Part shown: positions 54,085-64,000 of the stretch, one piece after another | Layout of the letters: every line of letters begins with the position of its first letter | Position numbering within the stretch: the stretch's first letter is position 1 | From: Dipteris shenzhenensis | Lineage: Eukaryota; Polypodiophyta; Polypodiopsida; Gleicheniales | Reading direction: 5' to 3' (one strand) | Length of the DNA stretch: 64,000 bases | NCBI GenBank assembly: GCA_047967505.1 | Contig: CM106540.1 | Program-made: the position numbers and the translations under genes | Notes under the pieces: model-generated | Database searches by the model: none | The model's input: only the letters and a program-made list of their open reading frames with translations | Told to the model about the DNA's origin: nothing

Positions 54085-57000
54085 ATGGCGTCGAATCTGC
54101 TTGTTGCGCGCTCATCTTTGCTATCGTCTTCTTCCCACATTTGCCCTCGCCATAGCCTCTCTGCCTCTGCATTTGCCTCGCCATGCCCCCCCCGCAGGAG
54201 CTCTGGCTTCGTTACCATGTCCCTCTCCGAGCATGGTCCTTCCGTGGCCATCGTTGGCGTCACCGGCGCTGTTGGCCAAGAATTCTTGAACGTTTTGGCA
54301 GAACGGAATTTCCCTTACCGTAGCTTAAAGCTCCTCGCTAGTAAGCGTTCCGCTGGCAAACACATCCCTTTCGAGGTCCTTACCCTCCTCGCAACGCTTT
54401 CATCCTTGTCTGCAATGCTATGCTTGTATTTTTTTTTGCACTATCTTTCTTAGAATCACAGTTGTTGCTCTAGCGCGCCATGTTTTGTTGGGAGATGTCA
54501 TTCATGTACACACTCTTGTGCATTGTTAGGGGCAAGAAATCAAGGTCGAGGAGCTCACCGAAGGGAGCTTTCAGGATGTAGACATTGCCCTTTTTAGTGC
54601 GGGAGGCTCGATCAGGTGAGGCGAATGCTCTCGTCTCATTTTCCCCCGCCCTGGGTGAATAGAGATCGTCACTTTTGTGCGACGGATAGGGTGTGTCTCT
54701 CTGACGCTGCGCAAACGCTCAGCCTTTTTTTTTGCTAAGAATGGCTCGTAGTACATCACCTTAACGAAAATGGTATGTGATTTCTTGAAATATCATATCT
54801 AAGTACAACTTAACTAGGAAGCGGCGTAATACAAGCGTGCGCGTTTAGTCCAATGCGTAGATTGTATGCCTTCATTTTGACTTTGGGAAAGGAAGTTTGA
54901 CCTCACCGTTGTTTCAGCAGTGATCTCCTGCCAAAGATCGTCAATTATGACCTTCAAAGAAAGACACTACACAACAGAACCTTTGACCCAATTACTTGTG
55001 AGAAGTGCAGCGGATCTGAACAGAAATGGAGAAAAAGAGAGAGCAAACCATACACAAACAGAATTGGAAAGGAGGGAAAGAGACAAGAGAGACTCCAAGG
55101 TATCTCAAGACAAAACCCATCAACTGTTGGGGAAAACCTCTGCCCATATAGGCACAACTGTGCTTCAAGAGATGAACAAACAAGTGAGAGAGGGGGCCTA
55201 TATATAGTCAGCCACCCCCCCCTTCGGCTGGTCCATTGGGAAGATCCTCAGTCCTAGGTGGGCCGACTCCTCCCCTATATGTAGGGGTTGCCACGCAGCC
55301 CTACATGGGCTCTACCCCTGGTTCTAGAGCCGACTGGGCTGCTCCCAGGGGCTGATCCCCTCCTGCCCTATAAGGGGGCTGCTGCACAGCCTATTGGGCC
55401 TGACCACCATGCCCCACACTGCTCGACCAGCAGGCCTAGGTGGCCGACCCACAGGTCAGCCCACCTCTGCTCATAAAGGGCTTGATAGGGGTGGGGCTAC
55501 AGCAACAAAGGTGGCCTGAGTGGCCCCCAAGCAAGCCTAACCAGGGCGCCTTTGCAGGGGGTGCCACGCAGTAGCAAGCAAGCCACAAAGAGGCCCAAGG
55601 GGAGCTGTATCTGGCCCGACACCCTCGAGGGAACATCTCGTAAGAGTGCGCCAACATAGGAGCTTGCTCACATGCCCATCGGGCCCCGAGCCACCTTCAC
55701 ACAGGCATACCTGAAGAATCTCTTGCTGAAGTTTCTGTAACTTGTCGATGTGCTCCCGCGTCGATGAATACTTTGTGGGATCCAACAATCTCATCTGGAC
55801 TTCTAAAGAGACCCTCTTCATGGGAGAGGTTCGATTGTACAAGGATGCCAAATGCTCCTAGATAGGTTTAGCCACCGTCATATGCTTCATGTGATTAATC
55901 ATCTGAGGAGTACAGTTTAGGAACATGAACGACCTTGCCCTCGCATTGACACGGTCCCATAGTTGAGACAGGGTCTTGGCCTCCTTTTACTGCAGGATCC
56001 TTGGGTTGAACAGAAGGGGATTAGGCTTGTCTACTCCCAACAATATAAAGTTTGCCAAATTATATGATTGTAGCATGGACTCCATCATGACCCGCCAGAC
56101 ACCGACCATCCAATTGATGGTCGATTGGGAAGGTGGGTAAAACTGGAATTTTTGGATTGCTCTCCGCCATCTCGCCCAGGCTAGGTATATCGGAGTGAAG
56201 AGAGGATTGGACTGGAAGAGAGAGTGGATGGGAAAGAAGCTAGAGAAGGGGATTGACGGGAAAAAAAAGGAGAGGAGAGGGCTGAAGAAGATGATGAAGA
56301 GGCTTAAGGCCTAAGTATCTTCACACCTTTGCTGTCCTGACCCTCAAGAACTCCTCCTTTTGAATCTGAAAACACCTCTCAAAGAAACGCGGCTTGATTG
56401 ACACCTGTACGGTCCACACCTCTACACTCGTCCTCAAGAACACCTCCGAACAGCAGCCCTAAACCTCCTCTCAGTTTGCTGGCTCCACACTCCCTCTAGG
56501 TCTTGGGTCTCTAGCTAACGGTGGTTTTGATACCATGTAAGAATTGCATTGGATCTAAACAGAAATGGAGAAAGAAAGAAAGAAAGAAAGAAAGTTTATT
56601 AAAGTCTTTGGAAGACCAATGGGTCTATGAGACTGAAAAACCCGGTACAAAACGAGCTGTGAGGGTGGACCTACTACTAAACGAGCATCCACACCAATGC
56701 AGAATGCAAAAATGCAAAATGATAGTACTAAGTACAACATAGTCATGTCAATGGTCAACTGCATATCAATCTCATCATCATCATCATCATCATCATCATC
56801 AGCACATCAAGGTGGATGAGGCAATGGAGGCATGAAATCGGCGAGAGTGCTGTTGGCTGCTCACGGGTGTGGCCTTGTGACATCTCTTGGTCATAGCTCT
56901 ACGCCTAACAAGGGCCACAGTGACCCCAATAATCCCTATCAGAGAGGGGATATCCTGAAGTGTAATCTGCGCATCGATCCTCTGTGTGAGCTGTTGGGTC

Positions 57001-59426
57001 ACTGGCTCTGGGTCACGATCATGTCGAGGCCTCGTCTCGTGGGGGTCTGTGTGATCTGGCAAGATGAACTCCGTAATAAAGCTGTGAGAGGGATTTGCCA
57101 AGGAAGAAGTCTGCGCTTGTCTTCGTGATTGAAGTTTCCTCTTGTGGTGCCTGACTACCTCATGGATGAAGCCTGCCAAACAACTCTGGTCTGGGTAGGA
57201 GAGGAAATGGGACAAAACCCCAGAGCTATCTCTGAAGAGGCAGTAGAAAACACCTTGGATCTCAGGACGAAACCCCTCAACTGCTGGGGAAAACCTTTAC
57301 TGATATAGGCACAGTTTTTGCTCCAAGAGATGAACAAACAAGTGAGGGAGGGGTTCTATATATATGCCGCCAGCGCCCCCCCCACAACAATAGTCAGCTG
57401 GTCCATGTGGGCCGATCCACAGCCCTAGGTGGGCCGACTACTACTGCTATATGTAGGGGCTGCCACACAGCCCTATAAGGGGCCCTACCCCTAGCTCTAG
57501 AGCTGACTGGGCTGCTCCCAGGGGCTGACCTCTCCTGCCCTATAAGAGGGCTGCTGAGGGGATGACCACCATGCCCCACATTGCCTGAGCAGCAGGCCTA
57601 GGTGGCCAACCCATAGGTCAGCCCACCTCTGCCATGAAGGGCCTGATAGGGGTTGGGCTACAGCAACAAAGGTGGCTTGAGTGACCCTCCAAGCAGGCCT
57701 AACTAGGGTGCCACGCAAGCCACAAAGAGGCCCAAAAGAGAGGTGTATCTGGCCTGTACCCTCCTGGGAACCAGTGCGCCAGCATAGCAGCCTGCTCAGA
57801 TGCCCATCGAGCCCCAAGCCACCTCCACATAGGCATATCTGCCCTACCCTACACTAGGCTAACCTCACGGGGGGCAGGCACACCCACAACACGGCCCTCA
57901 CTCTTGACCTACCTTAACCATGTGACATCAGGAGACGCTGACCTCCAACATTAGCCTCGCCCGGTTTACAGAGGTTCGATTTACGATCGGTCATAATTTA
58001 TAATCGAATTACGTATCGAAGAATTGGCTCCTTGAACTGAAACTATAACATGGAATCCCTTTACGTAATATTTGAAGAAGTCAAGTACTTCTTCACCTTA
58101 CTTTATCCCATGCCATTCAAAAGTACGGATCCTCCTGGTCCCATGGTCCTTTACTGGGTGGATGGCATCATATGGGCCTATAGGGTTATCATCTTCTGGA
58201 AATTATTTTTAACGATAAACTTCCTTTTTTTGTTGGTTATTATGTCAATGTACATCTGTTGACAGATTGTAACCTCAAATAAAAAGACCACAGCTGTATC
58301 TTCGAAGGATGGTCAATATTGAAAAATCTAATCTGATCTTACATGCAAACACAAGGGAGAGTGGTGTTCTTCAATCACATTATAGAATTTGGATATACTG
58401 TGTGCAAGATATTGTTTGCATGTGCTTTTTGCTTGGGAGGCAGCAAACAAACTTATAACGTCTGTCTTTTTTGGGAATCTGGAATCCAGCAAGAAGTTTG
58501 GACCACTAGCAGTAGCTCAGGGATCTATTGTAGTGGACAACAGCTCAGCATTCCGGATGGAAAAGGACATTCCTCTTGTGATTCCAGAGGTACTGTGCTG
58601 GACTTTGATCCCAGAATTGTAATCAAGATATCTTCGTTCTCATTATTTAAGCCCGCATGGATGAGACTTGTGTTCACATGAATTCTTTTTCCTATATCAT
58701 ATTGTTGGGACCATTTTGCGTTTTGCCAGGTGAATCCAGATGCAATGTCGCACATTAAGCTGAGCCATAAGAAAGGAGCACTGATAGCAAATCCAAACTG
58801 CTCAACAATTATATGTTTGATGGCTGCAACTCCTTTGCACCGCCATGCAAGAGTAGGAATACTGAGAATATTCTCCCTTTTATATCTTTTTCACCATCTT
58901 GGCAATTGGTGGGTTTTAACCAAAAGTTTCTAGCCACATTACTTGTGCTTTTAAGGGACTTTGTTTGCTTACAGGTGAAGAGAATGGTGGTAAGCACCTA
59001 CCAGGCAGCCAGTGGTGCAGGTGCTGCAGCTATGGCTGAGCTTGAACAGCAAACTCGTGAGGTTTTGTCTTTCTCAAGCTTGATATTAAGGATTGTGACC
59101 TTATTTAAACTAATGGACTGATCTAAATTCTTTAGAATGTCTCAGGAATAATCTTTGCACTTTGAAATTCTTTTCAGGTTTTGGAGGGAAAGCCTCCCAC
59201 TTGCAACATATTCAATCGTCAGGTGTTGATGTTAATAAAAATACCCAAGATGTTTGGGCATGTTCTGCTATAGCTGCATGTGGTCTTGCTTTAAAATTTA
59301 CACTCATTACCTTTCTATTCGCTTGTGCAGTATGCTTTCAATCTTTTTAGCCATAACTCTTCGGTAATGCCTAATGGCTACAACGAGGAAGAGATGAAGC
59401 TTGTTAAGGAAACAAGGAAGATTTGG
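54085..59426 (+). CDS. ASD: aspartate-semialdehyde dehydrogenase, chloroplast-type (exons 1-7; 3' exons beyond window)
   Basis: Exons: 54085-54375, 54530-54615, 58490-58589, 58730-58852, 58975-59061, 59178-59222 and 59331-59426, all GT-AG and phase-consistent, encoding 276 residues of an expected 370 or so. The enzyme reduces aspartyl phosphate to aspartate semialdehyde with NADPH, the branch step to lysine, threonine, methionine and isoleucine. Residues 1-44 are Ser/Arg/Pro-rich, like a chloroplast transit peptide. The nucleotide-binding [11 protein letters not shown] follows, then [27 protein letters not shown], the catalytic-cysteine motif NPNCST and [13 protein letters not shown]. The visible part ends ETRKIW; the catalytic His and C-terminus are missing because of the window edge. 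The start is the first in-frame ATG; a second lies at 54217. Intron 2 (3.9 kb) holds a copia remnant, and the last intron holds LINEs. Confidence 0.95.
54997..55711 (-). repeat. truncated copia 3' LTR
   Basis: Aligns with the right-hand LTR from TGTGAGAAGTGCAG (right: TGTAAGAATTGCAT) through ATGAACAAACAAGTGAG, CTATATATA and AGGCATAYCTG; the U3 start is missing. Confidence 0.85.
55537..56200 (-). pseudogene. copia gag fragment fused to LTR sequence
   Basis: The minus strand gives broken gag: a [14 protein letters not shown]-like stretch, [32 protein letters not shown] and [19 protein letters not shown]. At about 55711 the frame runs into LTR sequence. The gag type is the plant copia UBN2 family. 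Several stops interrupt it. Confidence 0.75.
56524..56535 (-). other. copia primer binding site variant
   Basis: The minus strand reads TGGTATCAAAAC directly after the LTR end (TG at 56536 on the plus strand), differing at two bases from the usual TGGTATCAGAGC. Confidence 0.65.
56536..57950 (-). repeat. copia 5' LTR carrying a LINE insertion
   Basis: Starts TGTTGGAGGTC at 57950 and ends at the primer site. The segment about 56570-57230 is absent from the left LTR and is an inserted LINE 3' fragment; the rest matches the left LTR. Confidence 0.82.
56570..57230 (-). mobile_element. LINE 3'-end fragment inside the copia LTR
   Basis: The plus strand starts with (GAAA)n and TTTATTAAAGTCTTTGG.AGACC..TGGGTCTATGAGAC, closely resembling the 3' ends of the LINEs at 59.7 and 60.7 kb. 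An (ATC)n tract lies at 56771-56801. The sequence is missing from the sister LTR, which shows it as an insertion. No RT is present, so it is a 5'-truncated copy. Confidence 0.65.
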
Positions 59427-59705
59427 GTATGTTTTTCTTTATGATTGATGTGATGCAAATTTGTTTTAGTATCACTTTTAGGTTAATTTCTTGACTATAT
59501 TGTAAGACAAGATATCACTCTGGAACATTTGGTGAATTGCACTTACAAGGTATCATTATATAACATTTGTTATATGTCATTACAAAACATGTGGCGATCT
59601 TCCCTGCTGATGGCGAAATAAGATTTTTGAACAATTCTATGTATTGTACACAGCTCCAAGGGAGTCTCTGTTATACTTGGATTTGTAAGGAAATGAGCTT
59701 CTTGT
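59427..59705 (+). other. start of ASD intron 7
   Basis: Begins at donor GTATGT after 59426. No next exon (expected to continue with the Asn/Asp-rich segment after KIW) is seen before the LINE insertion. Confidence 0.7.
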
Positions 59706-60626
59706 CAAGTGGGAGGGAGAGAGAGAGAGATGTATTAATGTCTGCAAGAGGCCTCGCGGGCCTATGAGACAAAGTACAAGCCAAAAAGTAACTCATACAA
59801 GCCATTGAGGGCTGAAGCAAAGGGTTCACTAGATTGGACAAAAGCCGTGCCCCTTAGGGAAGAGGCAGTGGTATTGTCCTCGGATCTCATAGTAGGCTAG
59901 GCAGATGCATAGAAAATTCTCCTCTGTCTAGACCTCCTCCAACGTGCATAGCTTGCAGATCCATTGCTCTCTTGGTATCCCTACCGTTCTCCCTGCCTCA
60001 ATCCTTAGCTGATGTGATGAGACCCGCATCTCCCCTATGGTGATCCTTAGTGCATGTGAGACTCCTCTGTCCTCGAGATACTGGTGTCTGCTAATGAGTC
60101 CATCCTTTGATACTCTCAAAAAGTGGGCGCGATGGAATTGGATCTTGGTGGGGAAGTCCTGGCGCCCCCCCCCCCCCCCCCGTCCGAGACGTATGGAGTT
60201 GGAGGAGATCTAAGCGTATGATACGGTTAATCTCATCTCGTGGGATCTACTCAGGCGGTGCATCCATGCTGTACTGAACGGGGGAAGCCGGTCCATCTGG
60301 AGGACATCATGTCTGGCAAACCAAGTGGATATGTGTGCATACCATATTGTATCAATCCCGCTCTTTGCTAGTCGCTTGGATGACTCTAGTGCCAGCCTCG
60401 GTAATCTCCAGTGGGGTAGGGCCTAAACTCTATGGAGGAACGCCACTATCTGAAAGATGGCATCAACTTGGAGGGGTGTCGTGGCGAACTTCGCTTGTAC
60501 TATTTGATGAGGAATTGAGGGCTTACTCCAAATCATCCTAGACCCCATAGTCACCAGTAGCCGCTCAAATCTCTTCCACTTTGCCACCGGAAGATCACTA
60601 CCCCAAAAAGGTGTTGCATACATGGC

Positions 60627-60662
<36 letters not shown>

Positions 60663-60710
60663 AGGGAGGGTGGGAGGGAGGTGCTGCATACACGGCAGTC
60701 GGTCACGAGC
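59706..60710 (-). mobile_element. LINE family 2, copy C, 5'-truncated
   Basis: Matches 61500-62240 of the adjacent copy in the same orientation (for example the CTGATGTGATGAGACYCG and CATGTGARACTC stretches). Its 3' end carries (GA)n and TGTATTAATGTCTGCAAGAG (59710 on). It is truncated in the RT thumb region near 60627, where GA/GGGA repeats and a duplicated 31-bp LINE piece follow. Confidence 0.85.

Positions 60711-60734
<24 letters not shown>
60632..60734 (+). repeat. (GA)n / GGGA-rich compound repeat at the LINE-LINE junction
   Basis: Two GA runs (60629-60656 and 60711-60734) are separated by a GGGAGGGAGG-type stretch and a 31-bp duplicate of LINE sequence (60680-60710). Confidence 0.9.
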
Positions 60735-60741
<7 letters not shown>

Positions 60742-62654
60742 ATGTCTGTAAGAGGCCTCACGGGTCTATGAGACAAACTGCGAATCCAAAAGGTATCTCA
60801 TACAAGCCACTGAGGGCTGAAGCAAAGGGTTCACTAAGACCCTTGCTGAAAACTGAAAGCTAAAGCTAAAGTGCTAACATGCTAAACTAGTGAACAAAAT
60901 AAAATACTAGAGTAGCAAAGTAACAGAAGAGTGTCAGGTGCTCAAGGCTAGCACTCCTAGTACATACTCAGGCAACCTAGTGGCACTTTGATGAGATGTG
61001 AGAAGCTCTCGTATTTGTGTCTGTCGAGCTATCTCGCGACGTGGGGGAGGGCGTGGTCTCCTCGATCTCTGGATCCGGTCGGCTACGTCAAGGGTGATGC
61101 CTCATCTCTGGTAGTCGCCTCTGAGAAGGGATGAGATAGACCTGACCTCGATCGTGCGTGCTCTGGTCTCTCTCCGTGTCGCACGTGGAGTGTGTTCCTC
61201 GTCTGGCCGCATTGTGGTGGACGCTTATACTACTGATCCATGATGCTCTCATCTCATCAAGCTTCTCTCCCTCAGCCACACTGGCAGCTGACTCAGGTGC
61301 ATAGAAGTGTGTAACAGAAGTCTGTGATATGTTGACGGTGACCTGTGGCATCAGTCCATGATGCTCTCTGGCCTGTCGCATCAGTGTGTCTCTCCGTCGG
61401 CGCATCTCAAGCAGGTAGAGCCCAACAGAGACTTCATTGTGAAAATGTATCAGCCGTGTCAGTTGACCAAAGCCATGTCCCTCCTGAAAGAGGCAGTGAT
61501 ATCGTCCTCGGATCTCATAGTAGACTGGGCAGACACATAGAAAATGCTCCTCCGTCTCGATCTCCTCCACTTGGCATAGTGTGCAAGTTCTCTGCTCTCT
61601 GAGTATGCTTGCAGCTCTTCATGCCTCAATCCGCAACTGATGTGATGAGACTCGTAACTGACCAATGGCGATCCTCAGTGCATGTGAAACTCTCCTGTCC
61701 TCAAGATAATGAGGTCTGATGACAAGACCGTGCTCAGAGATCCTCAGGAAGTTTGATCATGGTAGAACTAGATCTTGGTGGAGAATCCTCTCCCCCCCAA
61801 GCCCTAGATGTATGGAGCTGGAGGAGGTCCAACCGTATGATACAGTTGATCTCATCTCGTGGAATCATCTCGGGTGGTGTGTCCAGACTGTACTGAAAGG
61901 GGGGAAGTCTGTCCATCTGAATGCAGTGACTACCAAACCACATGGATATGCGTGCGTACCGTATCAACACCACTCTCTACTAGTTGCTTGGAGGACTCTA
62001 ATGCTAACCTTAGTAGTCTCCACTGGGGTAAGACACAAACTCTGTGGAGGAATGTCACTGTCTAGAAGATGGCATCAACCTGGAGAGGGGTCATGGCGAA
62101 CTCTGCTTGCATAATCTGATGAGGGACTGAGGGTTTACTTCGAATCATCCTGGATCCCATGTCACTTGTAGTCTCTCAAATATCTTCCACTTAGTCGCTG
62201 AAATATCACTCCTCAGAAAGGTGTTGAGTACATGGCAGTCGGTCTCACTAGCGTGTCAAAGAGCCAACCTTTCGTCGGGGGGTCTTGGAAGTGTGCCTGG
62301 AAGCATCGCCTCTCTAGTCGGGCTAGAGCACCCCGTCCTCGTGTGAGTCGTGCCGTACCCGCATGGATCATCGTGAAACTTGGTCCAGTGAACACTATCC
62401 CCAAATATGTGTAGTATTGCACTATCTCCATGGGCTCGCCACGGTATGTGAAACTATGGTGACGGGACACAACTCGCGAGGTGTTGAAGATCATAACCTT
62501 GGTCGTCCCAAGGTTAACTGTCAAGTCTCTCTCCCTGTAGAGCCTCCAGATGTTTCTATAGTCCCTTTGTTGAGGATGATATGAGGACTATATCATTGGT
62601 GTACATCAATATTTGCACCATTAGGTCAGCCAAGAGCGAACCCTCTCCGCCTCG

Positions 62655-63130
62655 TCAATTGACAAAAGAAGTGATCTCGTCGATATAGAGCCCGAAAAGA
62701 GTCGGTGATAGGGGGCAGCCTTGCTTTACTCCGATGGTGCTTTTAGTCCAGTCTGATAAGCCTCCTGGGGCGCTTATCCTCCCTCTGACAGAGTCATATA
62801 GACTCATGACCCCCCAAATCATGATATATGGGAGCTCTGTAACTCTTGTAGCCTCTTGATCAGGCGAGAGCATGGGACAGTGCCAAATGCCTTATGGAAA
62901 TCTACGAAGCAAATGTAGACTTTCTGATCCCTCGACTTCGCCTCCTCAGTAATATCCCTCAGGGTGAAAATGTGATCCAGGGTGGAGTGTTGTCTCCGAA
63001 ATCCTGCCTGCCCAAGTGCCTGCTGTCTGTGACCCTCTGTGTGGCTACTAATCTCCCTCTCTAGTACTGACCCATATATCCTAGCCAAAGTGTGGCCAAT
63101 CATAAGAGTACGGTAGTTCCTAGTGTCCAT
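62655..63130 (-). pseudogene. LINE reverse transcriptase (family 2, copy B)
   Basis: Two overlapping frames supply the RT core. The first ends with VYICFVDFHKAFGTVPCSRL. The second has ELPYIMIWGVMSLYDSVRGR and STIGVKQGCPLSPTLFGLYI. A frameshift lies between them near 62830. The first catalytic Asp (FVDF) is present; the following AFD box reads AFG. Confidence 0.88.
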
Positions 63131-63292
63131 GGGATCACTTGCCTTGTGTATTCGTACTATGGTGGTGGTGCTCCAGGTAGGTGGGAAGCCATGGCATACG
63201 GCATGGTTGAACAGCTATGCTAAGAGCGGGGTCAAGATCTCTTGCCCATGCGCAAAATGCTCAGTGCGTAGTCCCTCATGATCTGGTGATCA

Positions 63293-63931
63293 TCAGCTAT
63301 GAAGCCGGAGAAGGGCAGCTCGCACATTTTGCGAAGCAAACAAATGACATGTGGTGGGTCTGGGCATAGAGGACATATTAGGTGGTGCCTGACCTAGGAC
63401 ATCATATAGAGAGCAAGCATATGTGTGCCAGATTGCGGGATCTGTGATGGGAATGGGTGACTTCCCTTCTAATAAGAGCCCCCATCCCGTAGTAGGATCT
63501 CCTCCGCGAAAGGAACTGATCACCACATCCATCCTGTGCATGAGGAAAGCCCGATTCTTACGCCATGTCACTCGGCGTGAGATCCATTGTGCCTCTGGTG
63601 AAGTCAAATGTCCCAATGCTATCTCACGTGTAAGGTGGGCTCTCATCTCTCTGCACTCAGCATCGAACCAGGGATTTTGGGGCATCCTCCCATCTGGAAC
63701 ACGTGCAGATTGTGTCATGTGAGTTGGACTTTCCTGATGTTGAGTAAAGGAAACTTGATTAGGAGGCTTCGACGGTGGATTACTGCCTCGTATAATATGA
63801 TTGCGTGGTCCATTGGTCGATGAGGCGGTAATTGGTGTGGAAACTCTTGTGGAAAAATGTCGAGGTAGGGTTGGAAAGATGGTTCGTTGAGGATCCCTCT
63901 TAGGTGTCTCTTCCATTGAGGTAACCAACAA
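63293..63931 (-). pseudogene. LINE ORF2 linker between endonuclease and RT
   Basis: A 212-codon frame with PQNPWFDAECREMRAHLTRE (the 'PWFDeEC...r' linker motif of LINE ORF2), then WISRRVTWRKNRAFLMHRMD and a WGLLLEGKSPIPITDPAIWH segment. The N-terminal 70 residues are Pro/Thr/Ser-rich and match nothing I recognise. It runs into RT in another frame. Confidence 0.8.
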
Positions 63932-64000
63932 AAGTGTAGTGTTAGCTTGTCTTTTGCAAACCGACTTCTTGACTTGTAGTGACGAGGCTATTGGTGTTGT

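Larger units (their letters stand above)
54997..57950 (-). mobile_element. gutted Ty1/copia element in ASD intron 2
   Basis: Two copies of the same LTR lie in minus orientation: a full one on the right (56536-57950, with an insertion) and a truncated one on the left (54997-about 55711). Between them are a primer-site variant (56524-56535) and only a gag fragment (about 56200-55712). The gag passes directly into the left LTR, so pol and the start of the 3' LTR were deleted. LTR ends are TGTTGGAGG (57950) and a CTTACA/CTCACA type. No exact target duplication was found (TTACT against TTAGC). Confidence 0.85.
60711..64000 (-). mobile_element. LINE family 2, copy B (RT and linker present; 5' end beyond window)
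   Basis: The longest copy of the family. On the minus strand: an endonuclease-RT linker (63931-63293) with NPWFDAECREMRAHL; RT (63130-62655) with NYRTLMIGHTLARIYGSVLE, GQAGFRRQHSTLDHIFTLRD, CFVDFHKAFGTVP (Asp-to-Gly in the usual AFDTVP) and GVKQGCPLSPTLFGLYIDEI; a thumb region (62524-62213); and a terminal zinc-finger-like block (61600-61480) ending HFLCVCPVYYEIRGRYHCLF. The 3' tail is the GA/CT tract at 60711-60734. The last ASD exons must lie beyond it. Confidence 0.9.

Noticed and set aside
54992-57955. Target duplication for the copia remnant in ASD intron 2
   Set aside because: The flanks TTACT and TTAGC share only three bases, so no duplication is claimed.
59427-64000. Remaining ASD exons
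   Set aside because: Searched for the expected C-terminal half (His-containing catalytic segment) in all of the interval; only intron and LINE sequence were seen, so the exons are assumed to be outside the window.
1-64000. tRNA, rRNA and CRISPR-like arrays
   Set aside because: No cloverleaf with a GGTTC-type T-arm and no regularly spaced identical repeats with unique spacers were found; the regular repeats present are microsatellites or two- to four-copy tandem duplications.

Overview
This is a nuclear segment from a land plant with a large, repeat-rich genome. The evidence is two spliced, plant-type genes with GT-AG introns of up to about 8 kb, Ty1/copia elements whose primer binding sites match the plant initiator-tRNA-Met type (TGGTATCAGAGC), LINEs, and MITE-like DNA elements. 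Nothing fixes the species. The intron sizes and TE density would suit a fern, lycophyte or gymnosperm, but that is a guess. No tRNA, rRNA, CRISPR or bacterial-type gene organisation was seen.

Layout. 1-2395: the 5' half of a minus-strand Ty1/copia element with its 5' LTR, cut by the window edge. 2948-17265: a plus-strand host gene encoding a protein with a MIP1-type leucine zipper and a DUF547 domain. Its introns hold a LINE scrap (about 4.0-4.7 kb), a decayed copia (8.4-11.2 kb), a minus-strand LINE (11.2-13.85 kb) and a PIF/Harbinger-like MITE (13937-14531). 17.3-19.1 kb: short tandem duplications. 19.1-25.7 kb: a longer minus-strand LINE of the same family. 25.7-30.2 kb: decayed, unassigned repeat DNA. 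30.2-31.2 kb: Ty3/gypsy RT and integrase remains. 31.2-31.99 kb: a large inverted repeat whose outer arms are degenerate telomere-type CCCTAAA/TTTAGGG repeats. 32545-39079: a near-complete copia with both LTRs and a 5-bp target duplication, its pol split by a MULE-like element (35502-36519). 39.1-49.6 kb: old repeats, including a hAT-like MITE with a natural empty-site copy nearby, a copia LTR with PBS, and a solo LTR with perfect 5-bp target duplication. 49.6-52.8 kb: a minus-strand LINE of a second family.

53.0-64.0 kb: microsatellites, then the second host gene, chloroplast-type aspartate-semialdehyde dehydrogenase (lysine/threonine/methionine/isoleucine biosynthesis). Exons 1-7 run from 54085 to 59426 and the last exons lie beyond the window. 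Its intron 2 contains a gutted copia with a LINE 3' end inserted in one LTR. Its intron 7 contains two LINE copies running to the window edge.

The two host genes have no evident functional link; they are islands in nested transposons. The observations most worth a second look are the telomere-motif foldback at 31.2-32.0 kb, the precise MULE-like and hAT-like insertions, the LINE families that end in microsatellite tails, and the duplicated microsatellite-bearing segment just upstream of the aspartate-semialdehyde dehydrogenase start codon.
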